Below, one piece after another: positions 1 to 12,314 of a stretch of 64,000 nt of DNA. The stretch's first letter is position 1. Each line of letters starts with the position of its first letter. Below the pieces are notes generated by a model. That model saw only the letters and a list, made by a program, of their open reading frames with translations. It was not told the origin of the DNA and searched no databases. The translations under genes and the position numbers were made by a program. Source of the stretch: Albula goreensis (Eukaryota > Chordata > Actinopteri > Albuliformes > Albulidae); assembly GCA_022829145.1 (NCBI GenBank), contig CM040758.1, forward strand, positions 26,617,575 to 26,681,574. Direction: 5' to 3'.

Positions 1-428
1 TAAAAAATAGCTGACTGTCTCCTCCCAGTGTCCTTTCTCCTCATAGTTGCTATGTCTCCTTGCACTATCCCAAAATAAGTGGTGGAATCCTCTCCCCACT
101 GATGTCAGGACAGCCGAATCGTTGACTGTCTTCCGACATTGGCTGAAGGCTCTGCACCCGGATCCCATCTGAGGTCTTTTGGCCATGGCTTTGGGTTTTT
201 GGTATGTTTTATTGAATATATTAGTGATCGTAGTTTGACTTGGACCAGCATGACCACTGTTGCTTAGTGATATTGCTTTGGTACTTGCTGGTCTAGAAAT
301 GTGGTTAGTTAGTCTGGCACTCATAATCAGAAGGACACACAATGTTCTCACACACTGTTGCTCTGTAATGTAATAAAAGTGCCTACTAATTGACTGGAAG
401 TGGCCCTGAAAAACATAATTCAGAGGGT
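1..428. other. 3' flank of zinc-finger unit A
   Basis: I see no coding gene here. This is the downstream flank and probable 3'UTR of unit A. A minus-strand AATAAA-like signal lies near 206 to 214 (TTTATT on the plus strand), about 215 bases after the stop codon at 429. Bases 1 to 175 may be repeat-derived, but I cannot name a family. Confidence 0.4.
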
Positions 429-1964
429 CTAGTAAAAGCATTTCCGCTGTGAGGGTTTCTTTCTGTTGTGAACACTTTGGTGTCTTTTAAGGTGGCTGTG
501 ACGCGTGAAATTCTTCCCACATGTGGTGCAGATGAACGGTTTCTCCCCCGTGTGGATGCTCAGGTGTGTCTTAAGATTGCCTGACTGGGTGAACCTTTTC
601 CCGCACTGCATGCAGCTGTATGGTCTCTCGCCTGTGTGGATCCTCTGGTGTATCTCCAGTTCCCTGGCGCGGGGAAAACCCTTCCCACAGTACCTGCAGA
701 GGAAAGTTCGCTTTCTGGCGTTGCCTGGAGCAGCAGTTGGGTCTGATGGCCCTAAATGTACATTTGCCTTCATCGCCATCGGGATGTTTGGCAGACACTT
801 ATCAGCTGAGTTTTCATGCACTGCTCTGCGTCCCCGCTGTCCATCTCCATGACGACGGTACTGGGTTCGGGCTGCTGCTGCCACCACAGGTTTACCGCTT
901 GTCATCACAACCTCTCGTCTCGATCTATAGCGCCTAAAAAAGCGAGCACCGCGACCCCCAACTTCCTCCACAACAGGAAATGGTTTCAGCTCCTCAGAGT
1001 GAGCTCCTACCCGAGCGTCTGATTCCGTTTCTGCAGAATACGAGCAGCACGGACCATCGGTCTCCGCGTTTGCGCGCCCCCTTGTGTACGGTACATTCCC
1101 GGCTCCCCTGATCTTCCCAGCACTGCAGATTCGCTGCAGAAGTCCAGGCCGTCCTGGCGCGCATGTTCGCTCTGCAGTGGAAGCGGGCGTCTTGGGTGGC
1201 CAGGTCCCTCGCTGGTGATGGGCTCAAAGGCCAAGCTGTCCAGTCCCTCCCCCCCAGGCCCCTGGGATGCTCTGAGAGAGGCTTCCAATCCACCGACCTC
1301 CCAAACCTGCCACCTGGTCTGCCTGCCCATGGAGGGGTCCTGTCCCACGCTGTCACAGCTGGACTCCACAAACCCTGGAGAGAGGATGGAGCAAACGGAC
1401 ACTCTTACACACTGATCCAGGCAAAGGGACAGGTTACACCAGCCAAGAGCAGGTGGTCAGAGCAAGACAGCGTGCATGTTACTGGATGACATGAGGTTTC
1501 ATAAGCCCAATTTGGATGGAGCCAGACAGACAAACACTCTGACACACACACACACACACACACAGGCAAATTTGGGAAGTCTAATCTGCCTAACCTACGT
1601 CTGTTGGGACTGAGGGAGGGGTCCTGAGAACCCAGATAAAAAAATCCATGTGAACAAGAGGGTATGCAAATTCTTGCTGTGAGCCACAGGGCTAACCTGA
1701 GTGATGTTTCATTATAATTCAAATTTGGATCCTTGCTCTGATATTGCACCAGAGGAATTATGATGCCAGCCAAGGCTGATGATGAGTGTGATGCCATTTC
1801 AGCAAAGTCCAATTCAGGACTACATTTCCCAGCAACCCCTGCTCAGACTCACCTTCCTCATTATCCATCAGCTCCGTGTGAGGATCACTGGTCTCCAGCA
1901 CCTCCTCTGCTCTCTCCTCCTTTATAAGGAGCGATCCAAGGGTCCGCTGCTCCCCATCTGTGGG
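429..1964 (-). pseudogene. C2H2 zinc-finger unit A (3 fingers), frameshifted
   Basis: Two exons are visible: exon 3 at 1853-1964 (112 nt, entered in phase 0, left in phase 1) and the last exon at 429-1374. Exon 3 encodes an acidic peptide with LLIKEER, a psi-K-x-E SUMO-type motif. The last exon has a linker with the family WEV.G.E motif and then three C-x2-C...H-x3-H fingers joined by TGE[RK]P linkers. The linker reading frame entering from exon 3 does not reach the fingers. It must shift by one base at the C-run at 1077-1081, after which the family [15 protein letters not shown] segment is in frame; the exon 3 plus last exon length is one base short of a multiple of three. No exon 1 or exon 2 is recognisable upstream before unit B. 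It is either a pseudogene or intact with a homopolymer sequencing error. If functional, it would be a nuclear DNA-binding protein. Confidence 0.75.
1541..1565. repeat. (CA)n microsatellite
   Basis: About 12 CA dinucleotides in the intron between exon 3 and the last exon of unit A. Confidence 0.9.
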
Positions 1965-3325
1965 CTGTAAAAGAGGAGCTTTACTACAGTATATCTGATT
2001 TAACAGGTACTAACAGGTACTAGATCTGATTTAACAGGTACTAGATGTTAACAGAAGTAGAAGCACGAATACAGTAGATCTCATTTTTGTTTAGTAAAAT
2101 ACTGCCTTGCTTTCTTGATTTACCTATTGCAGATGAATTAGTCTGAGTGAAAAATAATTGCAGACCATCAGAAATTATTTGAAAATTAATCTCCCTTTGG
2201 AAAATAGAACAGGTGTATCGGTGTGAGGACAAAAAATTGTGTCTCAGTATGTTTTTTATTCTATCGTAGAAAGATGTCATATGCAGACATGAAGGAAAAA
2301 AGTTTAATTTTTCAGCTTATCAATTTAAAGACTAAAGGACTCTTGTTTTCATAACGTTATCTCACCTCTTATGCCATTAGGAACATTGTAATCAGTGCCT
2401 CTGTAGATTTCTAAATCAATCATACAGTCTGTTGGTTGTACTTAAAGTGATCAAATGGTTGGATACCATCAATAGAATATTGACATGAAAGAGTAATATC
2501 TGATCAGCGCAGTCTCATTTTTAATTGACTGGCTCAGCACTACAATTACAAAGTGATTCATTTTCAGGACACGCCCCTTGACTGAACTGCGTGTCGGGAC
2601 ACGCCCCCTGACAGTGTCATTTCATGAAAAAGGCTGACAAGTGCCTCTGCAGCTTGTGAAGTCACTCAGCAGTACCCCAGCTGAGCTGCGCAGTCATGAT
2701 GTCACACAAATATACTGATGGTGCAGCTAGCAAAGGCAAATCGCAGGCATATGATTGGCCAGTAGAGGTTGTAGTGAGCAGTAAAATGTGGGCAAGTGCA
2801 ATTTCAACCACCACAGTCAGGTATGTCATGTGTAACATGGTTCGGCAATGAAAACCAGCACTGCTACAGTCTGAATTGGATAAAATTCTGATCTAAAAAA
2901 CATTGCAATTCACTTACAGGGCCCCACAAGAATCCACTACCAACTTTAGTTTTTATTTAATGAAAAAACATACTTTTATTTATTTTATTTCTTACTTAAA
3001 AAACATGCCGTGAATTCATGGCAGCAGTGTGTGAGTGATGACTGCAGTTTCCACAAAATACAGATGCACTGTTGATTTGGGTGTTATCCATGTTTATTTT
3101 CAAACTCCACCATTTTAGACAAAACTCATTCTGCTCCGAGAAAGACATTTCTTAAGATGTGTTGACTTGAGAATTCTAATTATTTTGGAGGAAAGTCGTT
3201 TTAGTTAAATTTCCCCACCTGATCCTATAAAGATGGGTTTACACATTTTTATACAAAAGAACCCATGGTCCGCAGGGGGTAGTGCAAAGTCCAACAAATG
3301 GCCTTTCAGTCCTTAGTGAAGCAGT
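1965..3325. other. Intergenic, 3' flank of unit B
   Basis: No exon resembling the array's conserved N-terminal exon is present, so unit A has no own first exon here. A cluster of minus-strand AATAAA-like signals at about 2950 to 2990 fits polyadenylation of unit B. A GACACGCCCC motif occurs twice near 2568 to 2608. Nothing else is recognised. Confidence 0.5.
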
Positions 3326-5092
3326 TCACTTTCCGCCACATGAGGCAGGATGGTTTCTCTGCTGGTGCGTTTTGAGGTTCTGTATGGAGGCAAATGTCCT
3401 TCCACAAGCTGTGCATCTGAAGGGCTTCTCTCCCGTGTGAACTCTCAGGTGTTTTTTCAGGTTACCCGAATCGGCAAAACGCTTGTCACAAAACGTGCAC
3501 GCAAACGGTTTCTCTCCCGTGTGGATCCTCTGGTGTATCTCCACCTTCTTGGGCCGATTGAAAGCCTTTCCGCAGTACGTGCAACTGAACAGCCTCTCCT
3601 TCTTGCGAGCCATGAGGGTACCGAGTCCCTTTGGCAGAGAGAGATTTCTGTCAAAGGGGACAAACGCGTTTATATCAGGGGCCATGAAGTGTGGACCTGC
3701 TGTGGTATCCCTCACTGGTATTTGTGCATATGGGGGACACATGTCAACGTTTCCTGTGATAATCTCCATTCTGTCTCTCTCTTCTCTGTAAAGTCTGTGC
3801 TGTGCTGGGACATTCCCTGACACGGCCTCTTCACTCCATACAGAATGCATTTCGGCCTCCTCTTCAGTGGGCACCGAGTCTATCATCACAACCTCCGGTT
3901 TCACATCCAGAGACCCTACCGACAGACTACCGCCAGCGCCTTTCCCTGCAGGGGGACCCGACTGCAGCTCTGAGTGAAACGACAGGCTCTCAGAGTTCGC
4001 TTCTGCAGCGTAAGAGCAAGAGGGATCGCCGGCCTCCGTTTCACCGCCCCCCTGTGAGAACAGAGTCCTCAGTTGGCTACTTCTCTCACACAGTAAGTAC
4101 TCGGGGCAGGGGCTGGTGAGTCTTGCTGCGCTCTGCTCAGGTGCCGAGGGCTGAAGTGTCTTGCCTCTGTCTCTCTGTCGCTTTGTCTTACGGGCAGTTT
4201 CCGGTCCACTGACCTCCCAGATGGAGGGTCTGGTCTGTCTGTCCACAGAAGGGACTTGCCCCACGCCGTCTAAGCCTGACTCCACAAACCCTGGAGAGGG
4301 GACAGAGCAAATGGACACTCTTACACACTGATCCAGCACAAGGCACTCCAGCAACTGGCATCCCAACAGTCAGTTGTGCACATGTGCTTGGGCAGTTCGG
4401 CTTATCGCTTGGTGCACCGGATCAGGATACAGTCCTGGAGGGCTAAAGAATCTGGTAGTTTTCAGATTCAGCACTGAAGCGTTTAAGCTAATTCACTGAC
4501 AGGCTGAAGGTTTCATAAACCTTGATTGAAAGACCTAAAACCTGCTGACTGAAAGAAGAAAAATGTGAAGTCCCTTTAGCCCTCCAGGACCTGTGTGTTT
4601 GTGTACATGTGTGGGTGAGTGTGTTTTCATTAGCGTACATACTATGCATTATAGTTAACTGACAACAGCTGCGTACACCTGTACCCACAAATTGTTGGCA
4701 TCTTGAATATCTACTTATTGCCACTCTGCAATAAGTCCGCATTGTTGGTTATTACTGCCAATGCTACAACTAACACTTAATCTAGTCATAACACAATTAC
4801 AACACTGACAAGACCTCATACAATGTTCATAGCTAAAGTGTGAGTTTGGATGTATGAATACCATATAAGGAGTAGTCAGACATGGTCCTTGAGAGCAACA
4901 GGATATCGGTTGGCTACCTACGTTTACACTGTTTATGCATAACTATATCATAAGGCACTATTCCCAGTGTTCCCGCTCTCATCACTTACTGTCCTTCCTA
5001 TTGATCAGCTCTCCCAGCGGGTCACCGTCTTCTTCCGGTCTCTCCTCCTTTATAAACAGCGGTTCAATTCTTCCCTCCTCCGCATCCACGCG
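3326..5092 (-). CDS. C2H2 zinc-finger protein, unit B (3 fingers)
   Basis: Two exons are visible: exon 3 at 4990-5092 (103 nt, RVDAEEGRIEP start, LFIKEER SUMO-type motif, GTAAGT donor) and the last exon at 3326-4290 (acceptor CTCTCCAG). Together they give 356 in-frame codons including stop. The linker contains [16 protein letters not shown] and a VKPE motif. The three fingers are spaced by TGEKP linkers, and the last ends H-x4-H. Finger 1 helix contacts (-1,2,3,6) read R,K,K,I. Exon 3 lacks the ADMEEG methionine found in other units and no exon 1 lies upstream before unit C. The N-terminus is therefore missing from this model and may come from a distant exon such as the one at 15.9 kb. The linker at about 3661-4190 is about 98% identical to unit D. 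Role: sequence-specific nuclear DNA binding, inferred from the family. Confidence 0.85.
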
Positions 5093-7565
5093 CTGTAACA
5101 GAGCAACGAGGTCGCTATATCTGCCGGCTCGCGCACCACCACACACTGAGTAACGGTGTTGTTTGTTTATGACAGGATGCCTGGAAAACTCTGTTTGAGG
5201 TCATCTCCATTTCATTTAATTCAGTTCAGGAAATTAACTGTCAGCCATGAAATCAGTTGAAAAATCGGCATGGAAAATTATGAGTGAATTTAAATTATTA
5301 AACAAATTACAATTAACTTACTGAATTAAATGGAATCGAATATAATCATGATGATAACTTGATAGGAACTACACGGTCGCTGAGCTGTGACAGAGAACAT
5401 GTGTTTCTTTGGCAGGAATTATGATATCTGCAAAGTGAACCGACAGGAATTCAAGTAATTCAGCTTTCTACTTTTTGTAGAAATTCTGCTTCATTCCACA
5501 GAAGCCAAAAGTCTGAACCAAGCAGTACTCTGAAGCTTCATGTGCAATACCCTCATCTTCCTTCATAACAGTGCAGCGAGTGCCAAACCAGAAAAAGTTT
5601 AAGCAAGCGTAGCTTTTAAAAGTGAGTAGTTACATTACGGGCATCCTTTTCGCAACTGAAAACTGATGAAACACTGCCACCTACTGGACGACTAAAGTTC
5701 AGAAAGTAATCCCTACAAGTTCTTCCCTGTAAAAGTTGAAGTCCTGTGCTTTCAACCACAACTTGTGTTTTTGTGCGAAACTTTTTGCAACAGCTCAGTC
5801 TGGTATTTGAATGCCCATAACTGACAAGAGTGGGAAAAGTAGTTAATGCCCACAACAACGCAAATGTGTATTTTTTAAATGGTATCACTTTTTCTTGTAT
5901 AGCAGTACAAATGTCAGGCACATCGTTACCCAAATTCTTTTGCATATCATCTACAATATCGCAGTAACTCAGTGGTCACAAACACAATGCCAACATGGGC
6001 CTTGCGTATGCCGGTTTTAATAATTAACGTTGCCTGCATCGGTTTAGTTACTCTTTCAACCATGTTGATGCAAGTCTGTTCAGGCAAAGAGTGTTAGGAT
6101 CAGGTGTTAATTTAACAACCCAAAGAAACAACTTTATATGTACTGTGCGCAAATGAACAGGACTAATAGTAAATGGCAGAATTAATTTCCGCATCAGGAG
6201 CCGAGGCAGTGGTGAAAATCAGCATTCACAAGGCCACCCTGTGGCAGTCTGACACCACTGCTGCAAAAGCTCCGCAAACTCTCATATGTGTGACCAGAGT
6301 GGAAGGGAGCTCAGTGTTTACTGAAGCAAAAAGCAAGATAAATTTCTCATGCAAAGATGCTGCAGCGCCCATAGAGGTGAGTTAAATCAAAAGGCAAGAT
6401 GGCTGCCATGCTCAGGCAAGACTGCAGTGTTCTCAGCAAAATCTCCATCTTAGTCTGCAGGGATGTGCGGTTTCCTTTCCACTGGCGGCCATTTTAGATC
6501 TTGTAAAACAGGCGTGTTGCTTCCTCAGCCAGTCGGTTACATAAAATGAACCTATGTAGTGCAGAAACACACCTACACCAGCGGGATACTGCAGCCCTGC
6601 ATGACTCCATCCTGTGGTTTTAATTCTACCGTTTAAAATCAGAATATTTCTGTGATTGAAGGAGAGCAGTCTGTAGCCATCCCTAATAATAAATGGGAAT
6701 GTTGCTTTGTAACAAAATAACCTGTGTATCTGGTTACGTGTGTTTTTTTGTGTTGAATAAATGAAAGCCATACATTTTTCTACACAAAAAAGAGAATAAA
6801 ATTTGAACCTTTATTAAAAAGCACAGTGTTTCAGGGCTTAATATTTATTTACCGAAGTTGAATACATCTATAATCCATAAGAATCTTAAAATCAGTGCTG
6901 GGGGGCTTGGGTATGCTGATTTTCTCTCCTCGTTAGCAGTAGAAATAAAATCCACAGAGACAGCTTGTAATACGCTCAGGAGCGCTCAACGAGAAGCAAT
7001 TACCCAGACTACCAGACTACAGGATCCTTAACACAGGCAAAATTCAACTACTTGATGTCCAGTTTTGCAAGATGGACATTAGTAATTTGCATTTTCTTTA
7101 GCATGTACACTGCTGCGGGGGTGTTAGGCCAGCTGCGTACAGGAGGGGTACATTTGATGAAATGCACACGCCTGCAAGAAGCCAAAATGAAGGGAACACA
7201 TTTGGCAAGTTTTAGCTCACTATCCTCTACTCAAGGGGGTACCTCTCACATGTTATCTCTGGAGGTGGCCTCACTCTCAATCCTGTTCCCTCTCATTATC
7301 ACTGAAAAAACATTCTTTCCACAACCTGTCTCACATCTTGCGGGAAAGTAAGATGTTTTAGCTATTTTATTTGCTGATGTAAATGAGACCTAAATTTCAA
7401 CACGACTTTCCTGAGAAGGCCTCGTTTAGGAAATGCTCTGTCTACACAGTTTCACGGTGATGTCATGCACATCCAGTGAGCCAATCCCCTGCGAGGGGAG
7501 CACTACGCACCAATCAGCTCTGGTGTTGCTGAAACGCCATGGTAACATGCCTGGCTTCCCTTCAC
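5093..7565. other. Intergenic between units B and C
   Basis: No recognisable gene, and no copy of the conserved N-terminal exon. Short open frames (for example about 5616-5945 and 6173-6385) show no domain and no family splice context. A minus-strand AATAAA-like signal at about 7358-7363 fits polyadenylation of unit C. Confidence 0.5.
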
Positions 7566-9025
7566 TCAGCTCAGTTCTCTGTGAAGGCGTCTTTGGTGCC
7601 GTTTAAGGTTACTCGGGTGGGAGAAACTGTCACCGCACGTCGTGCAGCTGAACGGTTTTTCTCCGGTGTGAACGTTCTGGTGCGCTTTCAGATTGCCGTA
7701 CTGAGTAAAGCGCTTGCCGCACTGAGTGCAGCAGAACGGTCTCTCCCCCGTGTGAATTCGGTAGTGAGCCTCAAGATTCGTTGGGCCTGCGAAACACTTC
7801 CCGCAGAACGTGCAAACGTTTCGCTTCTTCCTAGAGCCGTATCTGAATTGAGCCTTCCTGGGGCTCATCTTGGTCTGCGCGGGACCCTCGTGCGTTACAT
7901 TACGGAGCTGAACTTCCTCCCTCTGCCCTTCACGACGACCGCACTGCGCACTACCTACTCCTGACGTGGCACTTCTGTTAAACGAGGAATTCATCTCAAC
8001 CACCTCTTCTACGACCACCACAACTTTCGGTTTCTCATCAGACCTTCTCATATACGGCACCCCGTTCCCCCCAGCTTCCTCATTAGCCGGAAACAACCTC
8101 ATCTCTGAGTGAAAGGACAGGCTCTCTGGGTCCGTCTCTGCAGAATAAGAGCAGCACGGATCTTCAGTCTCTGTGTTTGCGCTCCCTTGCATACAGTAAG
8201 TCCCCAGCTGGCCTGGTCTGTCAAACATTACAAACTCAGCAGAGTCCAGACTGTCCAGTCCTCCTGCCCTGAGTTCAGTTCCTCTATGCTGGAGTCTCTT
8301 CTTAACACTATCATTTGGTTGCTCAGCTTTCAGGGCACTCTCTGGTCCACTGACCTCCCACACCCTCTGCATGGTCCTGTGCTGCCCAGTCAGTTCCTCT
8401 GAGTGACCTGCAGGGGGAGCCTGTGTGTTCAGGGATGCCGGTCTTGCCCGAGAGCTGCCACCAGTCTCCACTGCTCCTGAGGGTCAAAGAAAAGGTCAAA
8501 GGTGAAAATAAATACCGTAAAATACCGTGAATTAAAATGATCAGGCTCTTACAATTGACAGCGTGATTTGAGGTTTGAACAAAAACCTGTACACACAACA
8601 GATCCTCATTGCTGAGTATGGGAACCACTAACTGAATAAATTTCACAGTCCTTCTTTTATCCTAGAGCAACTTACAAAGCAGGAGAACATCACGTGCATC
8701 TACTGAATTATGAGTAATAAGTAATAGTGCCAGACCTTCACTCACATTTCCCCAACAACCAAGTACTTAAGTAGTATCACTAAGCAACTGTGTGAGTTGG
8801 CTGTGCAAGTCAAAGTTAAAATACAACCAACTAGCATAATCAGTAACACAACCACAAACTCAAGAGCCCAAAAATGTGATGTGGTGCCTTAATTTTCTCT
8901 GTTCTTTCTGTCCACTTACTGTTCTCTCGTTCCCTCAGCTCTCCCCGTGGGTCGCAGTTTCTCTGCTCCGGTCCCTCCTCTTTTACGAGCAGCGATTCGG
9001 GCTTCCTCTCCTCGCCGTCCACACA
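7566..9025 (-). CDS. C2H2 zinc-finger protein, unit C (3 fingers)
   Basis: Two exons are visible: exon 3 at 8920-9025 (106 nt; CVDGEERKPES, LLVKEEG motif) and the last exon at 7566-8476 (acceptor GACCCTCAG), 339 codons in all. The linker has WEVSGPE, an LKAE motif and the family block ending [12 protein letters not shown]; that DNA block is identical in units F and G. Three fingers follow, the last with H-x4-H. Finger 1 (contacts G,T,N,A) departs from the R/K-K-I pattern of the other units and reads LEAHYRIH. Exon 3 lacks the ADMEEG methionine, and no exon 1 is found between this unit and D, so the 5' end is unassigned. Inferred to be a nuclear DNA-binding regulator. Confidence 0.85.
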
Positions 9026-12000
9026 CTGCAACAAATGAAAGAAGGTGAGAAATCTGACCGGATTCCTGGCTCACCATCAAACACATCACAGAATCATACA
9101 TTAACAATAACGGATATTGAGCTGAATATAATCTAATTCTTTATTTGCATTTTAGGAATACTTTGTTTAGCATTTTAAAACAGTCGCTCATTCACATAAA
9201 TGGGGACATAAGCTAGCAAACACTAAAACGTAGGCAACGCAAAACCCCCAACACCGCTCAATGGCTCAACACCACAGCCAGGAGGACAGCACCTCAGGTG
9301 AATTCACACTGGAAATGGCAGTCAGCGGACCCCTGAGTATTTCTGGGGCGACGGCCATGCACATCACGAGGAGAGTGCTCGTTTCCTGTCTGACAGCATT
9401 TCATAAAACTGTCATGCCTTGAGTATAATTTGCTCTTCTGTTTGCAACAAACAGAACGACCTGACACCAACGCTTGACCACCGTTTCAAGACGAGCTGTG
9501 AAAAGTGTTACAAGTTGAAAAAAGTGAGGGAAACTGACTGAGGGAAAAAAAAGAAACTTCCACAGGACTGCCCAGCTCTCTGAAAACCATGTGATGTTAA
9601 TCTGTCATCACATCAGCAGTGATGTGTCACAGTCCGCCTGGAAGCACATATGATGGCAATTTGAGAATAAAAATAAAAACATCTACAGAATTTAATCTAT
9701 TATATCCATGATTTATGTATGATCTTACACGATGATGCAAGAATGTGGTCAGCAAACTCTGATTTACTGCAAGGGAAACCAGCTCTGCACCAGATTATGC
9801 ATCACTGTGTTTGGCTACATTTGGCTACACCGCCTTCGCGTTTGGGTCTCTCGGTGCGAGCCGGAATCACTCCTTGCCTAAAACCAAGCAGACTAGCTGT
9901 GGGAAAGTGATCAATGAGAGGATTCATTAGCACAGTGAGTGGGCCTTAGTGGTGTGATATAGAGTACATAGTGTTTGCTATAGTAGTGATCCTCCATACC
10001 AGCAGTTACACTATAGATTTACACAGCATAATGACCAACAGGCACTGGGCCCTTTACACGAGAGAGCTCAGTCCGGCACAAACAAGTGTTCTCTTTCAAT
10101 TTGGAATAAAGTTGTTTTATTGTAACTTCAAAACCTTTCAATACAATTCATGAACAACAACATCCATACAGGAAATTCTTTAAATCCAAGCCTGAAGACC
10201 TTTTTTCCCCCTTAAAATTTAGTAAACATGACTTCATCATAACACCATCTAGGGTTGCAAAGTACCACCAATTTTGCCCTTTTTGAGGAATTTAGAGGTA
10301 AAGCTGGAAATATTGAGGTAGATTTGGGAATTTATGTAGTTAATAATATTTAGAAAAATATAGATGATTGGCTCTTAGACCATATTTCCTGTGGCATTAT
10401 GGAAATAAAATAATTAAACTTACTGGCTTGTGACCATGTGAGGACAGATATTCTGCTTCAGAAAATGCCCATTCCGTGATCAAGAACATATTTATGATAA
10501 TTCAAAACATAATCAGTAAGATCGGCCATGCTTAGTCTCCTGCCATACAGCAAATTAAGTCCTCATTCAGAATATCTTTTTTTGCCTTCTAAATGTAGCT
10601 GAACTATGTAAACTTGCTTGATTTTTTCCACCCTAATCTCAGATTCTCTACTCTTTGGTTCATCGCCCTGCTGCGCACGTCGGGAGTGCATTCCCCAAAC
10701 TATGAGAAACTGAGGCGATACAGAGTATAACAGCAGCGAGGGAAGACAGGGCTTCAGACTTACAGTGGAAATTCCCAAAGTTAGGAAAACCACTGTGTAA
10801 GATAAATTACCATGGAACATTGCCCAAAAAATAGGTTAATATAACCTCCCTTTGCAACCCTTTCACCAACACAGAATAAAAAAAAAAACTGACACTTTTT
10901 TTTTTTAATACAGACTTTTTGATTCTAAGATGACGTTTAAATACAAACTACTTTGAGATGGAGAGATGGCTGTTTGAGGTATCCCAGCAGCCCTTGCTCA
11001 CAGAAGGGAATGGCCAGGGTTATGATGGACTCTGAAGTATCATGACCATTGGCTGCTAAACCAGGGCTGCAGTCCAAATGTCACTCAGGACCATGTGACA
11101 CTCCACCAATCAAACACGATTACTTCAGTGAATGCTTGCATTTGATTGGTGGAGTGTCACATGCCCGCAAGTGAAGTGTTTGAGAGCAGAAGATTTAACA
11201 GCTTGGACAGCAGCCCAGAAAAGGGCTGCACCATTTATTTACATGGCAAGTTTGTTTTCCGTTTGGCACCAATGGGTGAATACATCTTCACCCTGTTCTT
11301 TTAACTCTGGCTGTATCCATTTTGGGTTCACTATACATGTGACCATACCTTCACAGACAGCTTGGAAGGTACACTAGGACTATGCAGGTTCAGTTCAAAG
11401 CGGTTTTCCCCCCTCTTGTTAGCTATGCCCTCCTTCCATCTGGATGCCTCCATGGTGAACTTGAAACGCTCAAAAATATTTGTAGTGTGGAAGCCCATTC
11501 CAGCTGAACTTGCTACCTGGTGTTACCCAGAGAAACTCGTAAACACCGAACCAGAGAGTGACGACGCAGGACTGCGGTTAACTAGTTTGAAAAGTAAGGT
11601 GCCTTTATTTGCTCAGTATCTTTATGAACAGGATAGCAAAGTCACATTTGTAAGATATACCAAAAAAAACAAAAAAAAAAAAAAAAACATACGACATGAG
11701 GAAGTCAGGAGGTTGACTCTCAGAGTCTGGTTACCGATAATTGTCACTGACATGTTGATTTTCAAACTTGGACCATTGTTGAAAACCTTCTTCAAACTGT
11801 AGGATGTGATATATCAGCTGAGAAACGTGAGGACAAGTTCACTGGGCCTGCATCGACATTACCGGATTGGGAGTTTGCGACGAGGGACTTTCAAACTACA
11901 GATTTTTTTTTCTTTTTTCTGACAACACATATAGGTTCTTATTAAAAACAGATGGGACATCATATATTCACCTTGTCCTCCAAAACTGAAATCGACATCC

Positions 12001-12314
12001 CATCCATTATTCAATGTGCTAATAGAGGTTTGTTTAATTCTTCATGTACTTTTTTGTTCTACATCTCTTAGTCTGCCTGTCTCTGACATGTTTATTAAAG
12101 AATGCAATCTTACTTTCGTCATGAACGAATTTCAGGTTTCATTCACGCAAAGCGAGAATCCGACTCATTTTAAATAAAAAAATTAATCACAATAAAGACA
12201 CCATTGTCTAAACGTGTGTAACAAACGGCAAGCATCTACAGCAGATTTACTTAAGTTCTCTTTTTTTAAAACTCTACTGTCCCACCAGAGCTGACTGAGG
12301 AACCTCACGTTTCA
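9026..12314. other. Intergenic between units C and D
   Basis: No gene is recognised. The region holds A/T runs, a perfect inverted repeat (listed separately at 11092-11163) and, near 12093, a minus-strand AATAAA-like signal for unit D. An open frame at 11362-11802 runs through a poly-A tract and has no domain. No conserved N-terminal exon is present, so unit C has no own first exon that I can recognise. Confidence 0.5.
11092..11163. repeat. Perfect 23-nt inverted repeat with CCAAT cores
   Basis: The left arm at 11092-11114 is the exact reverse complement of the right arm at 11141-11163, with a 26-nt loop. Both arms contain CACTCCACCAATCAAA (or its complement), so CCAAT/ATTGG boxes face each other. 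It could be a hairpin-forming remnant of an inverted-repeat transposon or a regulatory palindrome; no gene start is adjacent. Confidence 0.8.

Noticed and set aside
8109..8402. Plus-strand frame MKGQALWVRLCRIRAARIF... seen three times (C, F, G)
   Set aside because: It is the antisense shadow of the conserved zinc-finger linker; its recurrence only reflects the shared DNA block.
11362..11802. 146-residue plus-strand open frame
   Set aside because: It runs through a poly-A tract (a lysine run) and has no domain, splice or codon-use support.
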